Source: [Flexibacter] sp. ATCC 35208 (lineage in GTDB: Bacteria > Bacteroidota > Bacteroidia > Chitinophagales > Chitinophagaceae). From it: a stretch of DNA of 64,000 nt. Below are positions 24,772-33,870 of this stretch, one piece after another. Below the pieces are notes generated by a model. The model did not search any database, had not been told where the DNA came from, and was given only the letters and a program-made list of their open reading frames with translations. Location of the stretch: positions 124,001-188,000 of the forward strand of contig NZ_MTKN01000004.1 of NCBI RefSeq assembly GCF_001975825.1. Direction: 5' to 3'. Numbering within the stretch: position 1 is the stretch's first letter; each line of letters opens with the position of its first letter. A program made the translations under genes and the position numbers.

Positions 24772-27102
24772 ATGAGAAAAAAAGCAATCAAATTGGCTCT
24801 GGCGGCCTGTTGTATCACTGCCGGCGCCAGCGCACAATCCTTACCACCTACCGGCTCTAACCATGGTAATAAGTTTGAGCAATTAGGAACCATTCTCCAG
24901 ACGCCTAACGAATACCGTTCTGCATCCGGTGCCCCAGGTCCTAAGTATTGGCAACAAAGAGCCGATTACGACATCTCCGCTACCCTGGACGATGACAAGC
25001 AAAAGCTGACAGGGAAGGAGACCGTAACTTATTACAACAACTCTCCCGATCCGCTGACGTACATCTGGTTGCAACTGGATGAAAATGAGCACAATCCGAA
25101 AAGCGATAACAATAGCTTTGACGGTAGCGCCATTAAGAGCAGAATGACGATGAGGGATGTAAACCAGATCCTTGGCCCACGCCCTGGTTTCGGTACCAAC
25201 ATCGTAAAGATCACCGACGAAAGCGGGAAAGAGATTCCGTATACCATTAACCAGACCATGCTGCGTATGGACCTGCCACAAACCCTGCAACCCGGCCAGA
25301 AGTTCCGGTTCAAGGTGGAATGGTGGTACAACATCTCCGATCGTATGATCGAAGGTGGTCGTGGTGGATACGAGTACTTCCCTGAAGATAAAAACTACCT
25401 CTACACGATCACGCAATGGTATCCCCGCCTGGCTGTATATTCTGACTTCCAGGGTTGGCAGAACCATCAGTTCACCGGTCGGGGTGAGTTCGCACTTACT
25501 TTTGGCAATTTCCATGTAAGCATGAATGTACCTGCTGACCACATCGTAGGTGCTACTGGCGAATGTCAGAACTACAAAGAAGTGCTGACAGGTGCACAGT
25601 ACCAGCGCTGGCAACAGGCACAGAGTGCAAAAGAACCGCTGGAAATCGTGACGCCTGATGAAATGAAGAGTAACATGGGCAGCCATGCCATCGCCCGTAA
25701 AACATGGGTGTATAACGCAGAAAATGTGCGTGACTTTGCACTGGTATCTTCCCGCCGCCTGGTATGGGATGCCATGGCGACAAATGTAGAAGGCAAGAAA
25801 GTAATGGCCATGTCTTACTATGGTCCTGAAGCTTACCCGCTGTGGAAACGCTATTCAACGAAGGTAGTGGCAAATACCCTGAGAGTATATTCTAAACATA
25901 CGATTCCATACCCTTACCCAGTAGCGATTTCAGTAGAAGCTGCCAATGGTATGGAATACCCAATGATCTGCTTTAACTATGGCCGTACTGAAAAAGACGG
26001 TACCTATTCAGAAGCAGTGAAGAATGGTATGATCGGTGTGATCACCCACGAAGTAGGCCACAACTTCTTCCCTATGATCATAAACTCTGACGAAAGACAA
26101 TGGACATGGATGGATGAAGGTCTAAATACTTTCTGCCAGTTCCTGGCAGAGCAGGAGTGGGATAACAACTTCCCTTCCAACCGTGGACCTGCCTACAAGA
26201 TTGCAGATTATATGCGCATGCCGAAGGATCAGCTGGAACCGATTATGACCAACTCTGAAAACATTGAGCAGTTTGGTCCGAACGCCTATGCTAAACCAAG
26301 TACAGCACTGAACATACTGCGTGAAACCGTGATGGGGCGTGAACTGTTTGACTTTGCTTTCCGTGAATATGCACGTCGCTGGGCATTCAGGCATCCTACA
26401 CCTGCCGACTTTTTCCGTACGATGGAAGATGCATCTGCAGTAGACCTGGATTGGTTCTGGAGAGGATGGTTCTATGGTATTGATCCGGTGGATATCTCTA
26501 TCGATAGTGTGAAGATGTTCCGTTTGGATACGAAAGAACCACAGGTAGAAAAAGCAGAAGCGAAAGCAAAATATGATCGCAATGCAGACCATATTTCCCG
26601 CGCACGCAACAAAGCAGAGGGCATGAAATTCGTAGCAGAACAGGATACTGCATTACAGGATTTCTATTATAAATGGAATCGTTTTGATGTAAGTGAAGAA
26701 GATAAAAAGACATATGGTAATTACTATGCAGGCCTGAGCCCTGAAGAAAAGAGATTGTATGACAGCAAAAAGAACTTCTACCAGGTATCATTCACGAATG
26801 TAGGTGGGCTGGTAATGCCACTAATTATAGAGTGGACATATGTAGATGGTACGAAGGAAACAGAGCGTATTTCAGCTTACATCTGGCGTCATGATGAAAA
26901 CCATGTGACCAAGGTATTTGCAAAAGATAAGGAAGTCGTATCAATTAAACTGGATCCACAAAGAGAGACAGGTGATATAGACGAAGCCAATAACAGCTGG
27001 CCAAGGGCACTGACACCAACCAGGTTTGAGTTGTTCCGCAGTGAACAGGCGGTAAGAGGCACCTCCACAGGTGGTAATCCAATGCAACAGGCTCGTAAAT
27101 AG
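24772..27102 (+). CDS. secreted M1 family zinc metallopeptidase
   Basis: A 776-residue aminopeptidase-like protein with a signal peptide ending near GASAQS. An N-terminal beta domain (about 60-260) precedes the catalytic domain. The zinc site is complete: HEVGH at residues 426-430 and the third ligand Glu449 in WMDEGLN, the 18-residue spacing expected of M1 enzymes. The exopeptidase GAMEN-type motif appears as NGMEYP near 398-403. The C-terminal third carries charged and repetitive helical segments. It probably trims peptides in the periplasm or outside the cell. Downstream lies a strong terminator, and the SusC/SusD genes that follow may import products, but this link is only positional. Confidence 0.92.
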   Translation: MRKKAIKLALAACCITAGASAQSLPPTGSNHGNKFEQLGTILQTPNEYRSASGAPGPKYWQQRADYDISATLDDDKQKLTGKETVTYYNNSPDPLTYIWLQLDENEHNPKSDNNSFDGSAIKSRMTMRDVNQILGPRPGFGTNIVKITDESGKEIPYTINQTMLRMDLPQTLQPGQKFRFKVEWWYNISDRMIEGGRGGYEYFPEDKNYLYTITQWYPRLAVYSDFQGWQNHQFTGRGEFALTFGNFHVSMNVPADHIVGATGECQNYKEVLTGAQYQRWQQAQSAKEPLEIVTPDEMKSNMGSHAIARKTWVYNAENVRDFALVSSRRLVWDAMATNVEGKKVMAMSYYGPEAYPLWKRYSTKVVANTLRVYSKHTIPYPYPVAISVEAANGMEYPMICFNYGRTEKDGTYSEAVKNGMIGVITHEVGHNFFPMIINSDERQWTWMDEGLNTFCQFLAEQEWDNNFPSNRGPAYKIADYMRMPKDQLEPIMTNSENIEQFGPNAYAKPSTALNILRETVMGRELFDFAFREYARRWAFRHPTPADFFRTMEDASAVDLDWFWRGWFYGIDPVDISIDSVKMFRLDTKEPQVEKAEAKAKYDRNADHISRARNKAEGMKFVAEQDTALQDFYYKWNRFDVSEEDKKTYGNYYAGLSPEEKRLYDSKKNFYQVSFTNVGGLVMPLIIEWTYVDGTKETERISAYIWRHDENHVTKVFAKDKEVVSIKLDPQRETGDIDEANNSWPRALTPTRFELFRSEQAVRGTSTGGNPMQQARK

Positions 27103-27120
27103 TAGTTGTAACGTATAATA

Positions 27121-27157
27121 AAAAAGCGCTTTTGCCACCGGCAAAAGCGCTTTTTTT
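27121..27157 (+). terminator. intrinsic terminator after the M1 peptidase gene
   Basis: A perfect stem of AAAAGCGCTTTTGCC against GGCAAAAGCGCTTTT with the 3-nt loop ACC, followed by a T run. It begins 18 nt after the peptidase stop. The GCTTTTGCC core recurs in other terminators of this window. Confidence 0.9.
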
Positions 27158-27331
27158 GTTTATCCCTATTTATAAATACTTAACAATTAGTTAAGGTATA
27201 CTAAACAAATTGTTAAAACTCCTTTTAGATCTTTGTACCCATCATCACAGGGATTGGAGTAGATAGTTATCAAAAAGAGTCTAAATCAATTAAATCGCTT
27301 TATAGTAATTCACATCAACTAAAAAACAGTT

Positions 27332-28699
27332 ATGCCAAAAAGATGTAATGCATTCGCATGGATGTTAATGGTAATGCTATTGTTACCTTTTTCCTCCCTT
27401 GCGCAAAAACTAATAAACGGCCATGTACTGGCTAAATCAGACCAGACGCCCATCCCTAGTGCGACGGTCATTGTAAAAGGCACAAAAAATGGAACAGTAA
27501 CCAATGTAGATGGCAGTTTTGCGATCAGGGCTCAAAAAGGAGATATTTTAGCTATCTCTGGTCTCGGTATCACACCATCTGAATTTATTATAAATGGTGA
27601 GGACATCACGATCACGGTTGATGCCAGTACCAAAGACCTCAATGAAGTAGTGGTAACTGCTACCGGGGTAAAGAAAGAGGTAAAACGCCTTGGATACGCT
27701 ATCCAGGATGTAAAAGCCAATGATCTGACACAGGCACGCGAACCCAGTGTACTCAATTCACTGAAAGGAAATGTGGCGGGTCTCTCTATCAATATCACAC
27801 CTGAAATTGGTCACTCACCCGGCGTAATTATGCGTGGCGATGGTAGCCCAATGTATGTGGTAGATGGGGTACCATTAAGCTCTGATACTTACAACATTAA
27901 CCCGGATGATATCGAAAGTTTCACTGTGCTGAAAGGCCCTAGTGCTGCGGCATTATACGGCTTCAGAGGTAAAAATGGTGTGATCATAATCAACACTAAA
28001 AAAGGTACTAAAAATAAACGTGGCTATACCATTGATGTAAACAACAGTACACAGTGGAATGGTGGTTTCATTGCGCTCCCTAAATACCAGGATGAATATG
28101 GTGCAGGTGAATATGGTAAATATGCATTTGGCGATGGCCAGGGTGGGGGTGTAAACGACTATGACTACGACATATGGGGCCCTAAGCTGGATGGCCGTAT
28201 GCTGCCACAGTATGATGGTGAATATGATGCAAACACTACTTATACTACCAACTTCGAAGATGGTACATCTTTTCAGGGTCATATCAAACCAACTGCCTGG
28301 ACGGCGCGTGGTAAGGATAACCTGAAACGCTTTTTGCAAACTGGTATCCTGAACAGCACCAGCGTGGCACTCAGCTCTTCTACCGACAAAGCTGACCTGC
28401 GTTTCTCTATGGGTAACAGTTACCAGAAAGGCATCGTACCCAATACACAACTGAACAACTTCAATGCTTCTGCCAGCATTGGGTATAAATTTACAAAGCG
28501 TTTCTCCATCCAGACCTATATCAACTACAGCCGCCAGTCTACGCCGAACATTCCGGATGTAAACTATGGTCCTAACAGTATCATCTACAATATGATCCTG
28601 TGGGGTGGTGCGGATTGGAGCGTAGACGATATGCGTGATTACTGGCAGCCAGGTAAAGTAGGTGTACAGCAGAAATACGCTGAATACCATGGTTCATGA
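27332..28699 (+). CDS. SusC-like protein, N-terminal fragment of the split gene
   Basis: 455 residues. Signal peptide ending near SSLAQ, a beta-sandwich domain with GHVLAKSDQTPIPSATVIVKG, the plug region with MYVVDGVPL and DDIESFTVLKGPSAAALYG, then early barrel strands. It stops at TGA 28697-28699, giving only part of the barrel. As a separate protein it would have the plug but no complete pore. Confidence 0.75.
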   Translation: MPKRCNAFAWMLMVMLLLPFSSLAQKLINGHVLAKSDQTPIPSATVIVKGTKNGTVTNVDGSFAIRAQKGDILAISGLGITPSEFIINGEDITITVDASTKDLNEVVVTATGVKKEVKRLGYAIQDVKANDLTQAREPSVLNSLKGNVAGLSINITPEIGHSPGVIMRGDGSPMYVVDGVPLSSDTYNINPDDIESFTVLKGPSAAALYGFRGKNGVIIINTKKGTKNKRGYTIDVNNSTQWNGGFIALPKYQDEYGAGEYGKYAFGDGQGGGVNDYDYDIWGPKLDGRMLPQYDGEYDANTTYTTNFEDGTSFQGHIKPTAWTARGKDNLKRFLQTGILNSTSVALSSSTDKADLRFSMGNSYQKGIVPNTQLNNFNASASIGYKFTKRFSIQTYINYSRQSTPNIPDVNYGPNSIIYNMILWGGADWSVDDMRDYWQPGKVGVQQKYAEYHGS

Positions 28700-30570
28700 G
28701 TTACGAGTGGCTGAGAGGTCACTACGTAAATAACGTAAATGGTTATGCAGCGTTGAACTATAATGTTAATAACAACATTGATCTGACTTTACGTCCTAGC
28801 ATAACTACTTACAACTTTACCAATACAGAGAAACTGCCTTATTCTGCTACAGTATACGACAGACCTGAGCATAAAGGTGACTACCGTGTGGATAACCGTT
28901 CTCTTTTCGAATCGAACGTAGAGTTTCAGGCTAAGTACCATAGAAACGCTATCCTTGGTTTCCTCGATGTACAGGGCATGTTTGGTGGTAATGCCAGAAC
29001 TTTCCGTTTCAATTCAGAGTATACTACTACCAACTATTTGAATGTACCTGGTGTATATTCATTTTCTAACTCACTTAACTCTGTACAGGCAGCTTCTTAT
29101 AATGCTGAAATGTTGGTGCTGAGTGGTTATTATTCACTGGATCTGGGTTACAAATCTTATGTGACTGCCAACATTACCGGCCGTTTCGATAAGTCTTCCA
29201 CACTACCGGCTGAAAACAATACTTATTTCTATCCTTCGTTCAACCTGGCTACTGTGATCTCTGATTATGTGAAGTTACCAAAAGGTATTTCTTTCCTGAA
29301 AGTACGTGGTTCATTTGCCAGCAGTAAGTCGGGTGGTACTGATACCTATTTTGCGCCAAATGTATCTAACCTGGCAGGTGGTGGTTATGGATATACTTAC
29401 TATTCTCCATACGATGGTCCGGGATACGATTTCTCACAGACTTACACCCTGCAGCCTTACTATAGCAATCAAAACAGCGCTTCCTATACCAATACACTGG
29501 TGGGTAACAATATCAGAACTGCTGAAAGAAAAGCTTACGAAGCAGGTCTGGATGTACGTTTCCTCGAAAACAGGCTGAGCCTGGATGTAACCCGTTACCG
29601 TTACAGAGACGACCTGATTTATACAGCGGATGTTTCTGAATCAACAGGTTATTCACAGTTAATCAAGAACCAGGGTAAGACACAGAATGACGGTTGGGAA
29701 GTAACATTGGGTGGTTCTCCTATCCGCAACAAGACTGGTCTGAACTGGGATGTGAATGTAAACTGGTTCAAATTCGTACGCAAATGGATTGATAACCCAA
29801 GTGGTGACAACTGGGTACATAGCGGTACCCGTACTGACCTGGTGTATGACAATGCATTCGTTCGAACTTCTGGTGGCCAGTTAGTCATCGACCAGTCATC
29901 TGGTTTGCTGCTGCGTTATACTGACCTGGGTGTAAACGCCAAGAAAGTGTTTGGTCACTCAGATCCTGACTGGCAGTGGGGGATTACCAATACTTTCAGC
30001 TACAAGAACTTCTCTTTCCGCTTCAGATTCGATGGTATGGTAGGTGGTGTGGTACACGACTACGTACGTCAGAAATCCCTGCAGGGTGGCCGTCATATCG
30101 AAAGTACACAGGGTAAATTTGGTGAAGCACGCCCTGACGACGCACTTGGATCTACTGGTTTCTCTTATGTGGGTGAAGGTGTAAACCTAACGGGTGGAAC
30201 CATTTCGTTGGATCCGATCACAGGTAAGATCACTAATGAAGATGAATTGACTGTATCTAAAAATGCGACAAAGACATCTGTACAGCAGTATGTAACCAGG
30301 ATGGCTTCTATTCATGACCTGAACAATATCAAGAAGACCTATGCCAAGCTGAGAGAAGTAACGCTTACTTACCGCCTGCCTGCCGACCTTTTTGGTAAGC
30401 GGACTGTGTTCCAGAATGCATCCGTGTCTTTGGTAGGTCGTAACCTGTTGTACTTCTTCCCGAGTCGTTACAAGGATATGGACGTTGACCAGTACACACA
30501 GGATAGTGGTTCCGGTCTGCAGACGCCTACGACTCGCAGTTATGGTGTGAACCTGAATATTACCTTTTAA
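28696..30570 (+). CDS. SusC-like protein, C-terminal barrel fragment of the split gene
   Basis: 624 residues of outer-membrane barrel with no signal peptide, so as an independent protein it could not reach the membrane. The ATG overlaps the TGA of the first fragment (ATGA), which could allow coupled translation, but the overlap is more simply explained by the frameshift. It includes the ALYG-less barrel part, the typical SVSLVGRNLLYF strand and the C-terminal aromatic residue. The SusD gene follows 12 nt later. Confidence 0.7.
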   Translation: MSYEWLRGHYVNNVNGYAALNYNVNNNIDLTLRPSITTYNFTNTEKLPYSATVYDRPEHKGDYRVDNRSLFESNVEFQAKYHRNAILGFLDVQGMFGGNARTFRFNSEYTTTNYLNVPGVYSFSNSLNSVQAASYNAEMLVLSGYYSLDLGYKSYVTANITGRFDKSSTLPAENNTYFYPSFNLATVISDYVKLPKGISFLKVRGSFASSKSGGTDTYFAPNVSNLAGGGYGYTYYSPYDGPGYDFSQTYTLQPYYSNQNSASYTNTLVGNNIRTAERKAYEAGLDVRFLENRLSLDVTRYRYRDDLIYTADVSESTGYSQLIKNQGKTQNDGWEVTLGGSPIRNKTGLNWDVNVNWFKFVRKWIDNPSGDNWVHSGTRTDLVYDNAFVRTSGGQLVIDQSSGLLLRYTDLGVNAKKVFGHSDPDWQWGITNTFSYKNFSFRFRFDGMVGGVVHDYVRQKSLQGGRHIESTQGKFGEARPDDALGSTGFSYVGEGVNLTGGTISLDPITGKITNEDELTVSKNATKTSVQQYVTRMASIHDLNNIKKTYAKLREVTLTYRLPADLFGKRTVFQNASVSLVGRNLLYFFPSRYKDMDVDQYTQDSGSGLQTPTTRSYGVNLNITF

Positions 30571-30582
30571 TACCCAAACACA

Positions 30583-32190
30583 ATGAGAAGATATCAATAT
30601 ATATTAATCATCGCATTGAGTTGTCTGATGATGGCAGCTTGTAATAAAAAGATTGAAGAACTACAGGCCAATCCGAACGAGCCGGGTAGTGTGACGGCAG
30701 AGTTACTGCTGGGCGCTGTATTGACTGATATGTCGGGTACGCAGGATGATGGTGCACTGGAAGACTATGGATCATGGGGCGCCGTACATCGCTGGAACCA
30801 GTACTATTGCCGTAACTATGAATATTATGGTGATAACCAGTATGGCTGGTCAAGTGGTAGCTTTGACAGCTACATCGTATTGAAAAACGTAGTACAGATG
30901 GAGAAAGAAGCTGCTACCCGTGGTGCAGATTCAATCAATCCTTATGAGTCGATTGGTAAATTTGTACGTGCATACTACTATTACAATATGACCTCCATGA
31001 TGGGTGATATTCCTTTGGATGGTGCAGTGCAGGGTACGGATAATCTTACCCCGGCTTATGCTTCACAGAAAGATGTATTTACCTTTGTGCTGAATACATT
31101 GGATACTGTAAATAACCACCTGACTACACTGATTAATGCTGGTGATAATACTATCGACGGTTCTACACAGGATATCTATTATGCAGGTGATCTGACCAAA
31201 TGGCGCAAGCTGGCAAATACCTTCAAGCTCCGTGTGCTGATCAGTCTGAGTAATAAGACGTCTGACGATGAACTGAATGTGATATCTCAGTTTGCCACTA
31301 TTATCAATAATCCTTCAACTTATCCGATCTTCACCAGTGTAGATGATGATTTCAAATTCACTTATGTAGAAACCTATAATGTTTATCCACAGAGTCCAAA
31401 CAACTTTGGATCTGATGCACAGCGTTACAACATGGCGAATACATATGTGCATAACCTCACTGATCTGAACGATGCACGTGTGTTCATCACCTGTGAGCCG
31501 GCATGGAATATCATTGCTACAAAAGGTTACAGCGCGGTAGACTATCGTTCATTTGTAGGTGCGAGCACAGGTGAATCCATTGCGAACATGTATTCTGATG
31601 CCATCGCTGGTAACCTTTCCCTGATCAATCGTAAGCATTATTATGATACTTACACTGGTGAGCCGGATGTATTGGTAGGTTACAAAGAAATGTGTTTCAA
31701 CATTGCAGAGGCGATCAACAGAGGCTGGATCAGTGGTGATGCGGAGACCTGGTATAATACAGGTATTACAGAGTCTATGAAGTTCTATGGTATTACCGCT
31801 TCACAGACCAGTTATACAGCTTATTTCCTGAAGTTTGGTAGTTCACTGGGTGATTATACCTCTTATGCCTTTACGTTCAATTTAAGTACATATTTAGCCC
31901 AGTCTTCCGTGAAGTATGCAGGTGCTGATGCAGGATTGACACAGATCCTGACACAGAAGTACATTGCCATGTTCCAGAACTCCGGCTGGGAGGCTTATTT
32001 TAACTATCGCAGAACAGGAGTACCTGTTTTTGATGAAGGAACTGGTATCGGGAATAATGGGGTGATTCCAAAGAGATGGGGGTATCCAAGTTCGGAACAG
32101 AACCTGAATGCAGCGAACTGGAAAGCAGCGTTGAGCAATCAGGGATTTAGCAGTGATGATATCAATGGATCAATGTGGTTACTCAAGTAA
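30583..32190 (+). CDS. SusD/RagB-like outer membrane lipoprotein
   Basis: A 535-residue SusD-family lipoprotein with the lipobox MMAAC near Cys20. SusD proteins sit on the outer face of the membrane as a lid on their SusC partner and bind the nutrient. The helical TPR-like core is visible in the region around FVRAYYYYNMTSMMGDIP and the C-terminus has QNSGWEAYFNYRRTGVPVF, typical of the SusD-like 2 group. It is 12 nt downstream of the split SusC gene and would be co-transcribed. If the SusC is really broken, this SusD has lost its pore. The substrate is unknown. Confidence 0.9.
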   Translation: MRRYQYILIIALSCLMMAACNKKIEELQANPNEPGSVTAELLLGAVLTDMSGTQDDGALEDYGSWGAVHRWNQYYCRNYEYYGDNQYGWSSGSFDSYIVLKNVVQMEKEAATRGADSINPYESIGKFVRAYYYYNMTSMMGDIPLDGAVQGTDNLTPAYASQKDVFTFVLNTLDTVNNHLTTLINAGDNTIDGSTQDIYYAGDLTKWRKLANTFKLRVLISLSNKTSDDELNVISQFATIINNPSTYPIFTSVDDDFKFTYVETYNVYPQSPNNFGSDAQRYNMANTYVHNLTDLNDARVFITCEPAWNIIATKGYSAVDYRSFVGASTGESIANMYSDAIAGNLSLINRKHYYDTYTGEPDVLVGYKEMCFNIAEAINRGWISGDAETWYNTGITESMKFYGITASQTSYTAYFLKFGSSLGDYTSYAFTFNLSTYLAQSSVKYAGADAGLTQILTQKYIAMFQNSGWEAYFNYRRTGVPVFDEGTGIGNNGVIPKRWGYPSSEQNLNAANWKAALSNQGFSSDDINGSMWLLK

Positions 32191-32197
32191 ATAAATA

Positions 32198-32226
32198 AAA
32201 GCCGGACCTGAACAGGTCCGGCTTGT
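32198..32226. terminator. bidirectional intrinsic terminator between convergent SusD genes
   Basis: GCCGGACCTG at 32201-32210 pairs perfectly with CAGGTCCGGC at 32213-32222 around the two-base centre AA. A-rich sequence precedes and T-rich sequence follows it, so it can work in both directions. It lies between the ends of the SusD genes at 32190 (+) and 32276 (-). Confidence 0.75.
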
Positions 32227-32275
32227 TATTGCTGCTTTTTATAGCGGTATAGATGGCTATACATAAGTTAGTTCA

Positions 32276-33859
32276 TCACTTATCCCACCACACTTTCGTC
32301 ATCAACGAATTACTACCCTGCCTTGCAATCGCCTCCTGGTAATTCGTTGCATTGCTCGCCGCCTCTGATGCAGGATACAACATCCTCCTTGGAATCTGTC
32401 CACCAGTTGCATTCCCTACATAATTCACCGGCGTTAATTCCGGATATCCACTCCTCCTCCAGTTAGCCCACACTTCATACCAATCCAGCATACTTGCGGC
32501 CCAATACTGCGTATTAATTTGGTTGTAGCCATCAGCATCATTATATGGATGTGCTGTCAGGTAAGTTTGAATAGTCGTACTGTTGATGGCCGCTGACGCA
32601 TCGTACTGCGCCAGCTGACCCATTGCAGCGCTCACCCCATTGGCATAATGTGTCGCGGCATTTGCTCCCACATTCCAGCCTCTTTTAGCAGCTTCTGCCA
32701 ACAGCAGTTCTACCTGTGCATAAGTAATTAAAAAAGTAGGTCCATCCAGTTTCAGAAATACGTTCTTATTCAGTACTGAATACTTTTTCAGATCACCGGG
32801 ATAATTCGGCGCTTTCGTAATATCTGTAGCACTTGATGCTCCGTTTGTATCAAACCCATTCGGCATACCCAGCTGATCTGCCGCTGCCGTACTACCTGTA
32901 GCAGGCACTGTACCGATGTATGCAAGACGTGGATCATTGTTATTGCGTAGAAAATCAATGAAAGTTGTGCCTAAACTTGCTTCACCTGCATTGCCGATTG
33001 CATTCCACTCACCAGAGAGGATGTTACTGTTTCTGTTCACAGTGGTTCTGCCACCTGCTGCATCGTGCAGGATATAGGCATTCTCACTATTGTCAGCTAT
33101 CACACCACCGGCATAAGCTTTCTCTACTACCTGTTGTGCAGTGGCTACATCTGCCTTTGTAAGGCGCATCCCTATTCTCAGCATGAGTGAATAAGCCAGT
33201 TTTTGCCAGTTCTTTACCACTACTGTTGCAGTGGAACTACCTCCTTTATTGTAAATGAGGTCGCCCTGTCCAGGTATGGCTTTCGTGGCATCCAAGGCTT
33301 TGGCCGCTTCGTCCAGTTCTGTCACCATATTCGTATAGATGTCCTGCTGCGCATCGTACTTAGGTGCATAGTTCTGGTCACTATAACCTTCACCTGCTTC
33401 AGAATAAGGAATATCTCCATACACGTCTGTCAGGCGCTGGAAGATCATTACCCTGGCAATACGCGCCATGTTATACTGGTTGCTATAGTATGTATCATCC
33501 TTCGTGAGGCGTATTACATCCGTGATGTATTTCACCTGGTCGGTGTATGCCTTATCAAACAAGGCATTGGACCATGCATCATTCTGCATATACTTATCAC
33601 CTGCATACCAGGATACGTTTGACAACTGTTGCATCATCATCGCACAATAGATGATGTTCACACGCCAGGTATCATAACTGTAATCACTGTTACCAGTATA
33701 TTCCAGCAGTGCACGGGTAAAGTTGTACTCAGGTACACCGGTGTTCTCACTGGATTTATTCTTATCTGTATTAATGCTTTCAAAGTTCTTGGTACAAGCT
33801 GGCAACAGCATGATAGCAGAAAAAGAAAAAGCAATTATCTTTTTATATAGAGCGTTCAT
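32276..33859 (-). CDS. SusD/RagB-like outer membrane lipoprotein
   Basis: A 527-residue SusD-family lipoprotein with the signal peptide SAIMLLPAC and lipidated Cys near residue 22, then the family start KNFESINTDKN. The core includes MARIARVMIFQRLTDVYGDIPYSEA and the C-terminus has MLDWYEVWANWRRSGYPEL, both usual for the SusD-like 2 group. It binds a nutrient at the cell surface for the SusC just upstream on the same strand (gap of 11 nt). No carbohydrate enzyme is near, so peptide or unknown glycan are equally possible ligands. Confidence 0.9.
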   Translation of the reverse strand: MNALYKKIIAFSFSAIMLLPACTKNFESINTDKNKSSENTGVPEYNFTRALLEYTGNSDYSYDTWRVNIIYCAMMMQQLSNVSWYAGDKYMQNDAWSNALFDKAYTDQVKYITDVIRLTKDDTYYSNQYNMARIARVMIFQRLTDVYGDIPYSEAGEGYSDQNYAPKYDAQQDIYTNMVTELDEAAKALDATKAIPGQGDLIYNKGGSSTATVVVKNWQKLAYSLMLRIGMRLTKADVATAQQVVEKAYAGGVIADNSENAYILHDAAGGRTTVNRNSNILSGEWNAIGNAGEASLGTTFIDFLRNNNDPRLAYIGTVPATGSTAAADQLGMPNGFDTNGASSATDITKAPNYPGDLKKYSVLNKNVFLKLDGPTFLITYAQVELLLAEAAKRGWNVGANAATHYANGVSAAMGQLAQYDASAAINSTTIQTYLTAHPYNDADGYNQINTQYWAASMLDWYEVWANWRRSGYPELTPVNYVGNATGGQIPRRMLYPASEAASNATNYQEAIARQGSNSLMTKVWWDK

Positions 33860-33870
33860 TGCAGCTGGTT

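Larger units (their letters stand above)
27332..30570 (+). pseudogene. SusC/RagA-type TonB-dependent transporter gene split by a frameshift
   Basis: Two consecutive reading frames together encode one full SusC-like protein of about 1078 residues. The first frame gives the signal peptide, carboxypeptidase-regulatory-like domain, plug and first barrel strands; the second gives the remaining barrel and the C-terminal strand ending GVNLNITF. The break lies at about 28684-28699. Frame two reads PWFMSYEWLRGHY just before its ATG, which is the continuation expected after KYAEY in frame one. The shift is consistent with loss of a number of bases equal to 1 modulo 3, in a place where relatives have a few more residues. 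A sequencing error is possible. The partner SusD gene is intact. Confidence 0.8.

Noticed and set aside
24883..25686. 267-residue open frame antisense to the M1 peptidase gene
   Set aside because: It lies wholly inside a well supported gene on the other strand, has no recognisable family pattern and is Cys- and His-rich in the way of shadow frames.
27210..27236. TTG and TTTG-like boxes upstream of the split SusC gene as a promoter
   Set aside because: The spacing is about 15 nt and the -7 box lacks the TA at the proper place, so the match is not better than chance.
27953..28690. 245-residue open frame antisense to the split SusC gene
   Set aside because: The forward strand encodes clear SusC plug and barrel motifs there; the reverse frame is a shadow of codon bias.
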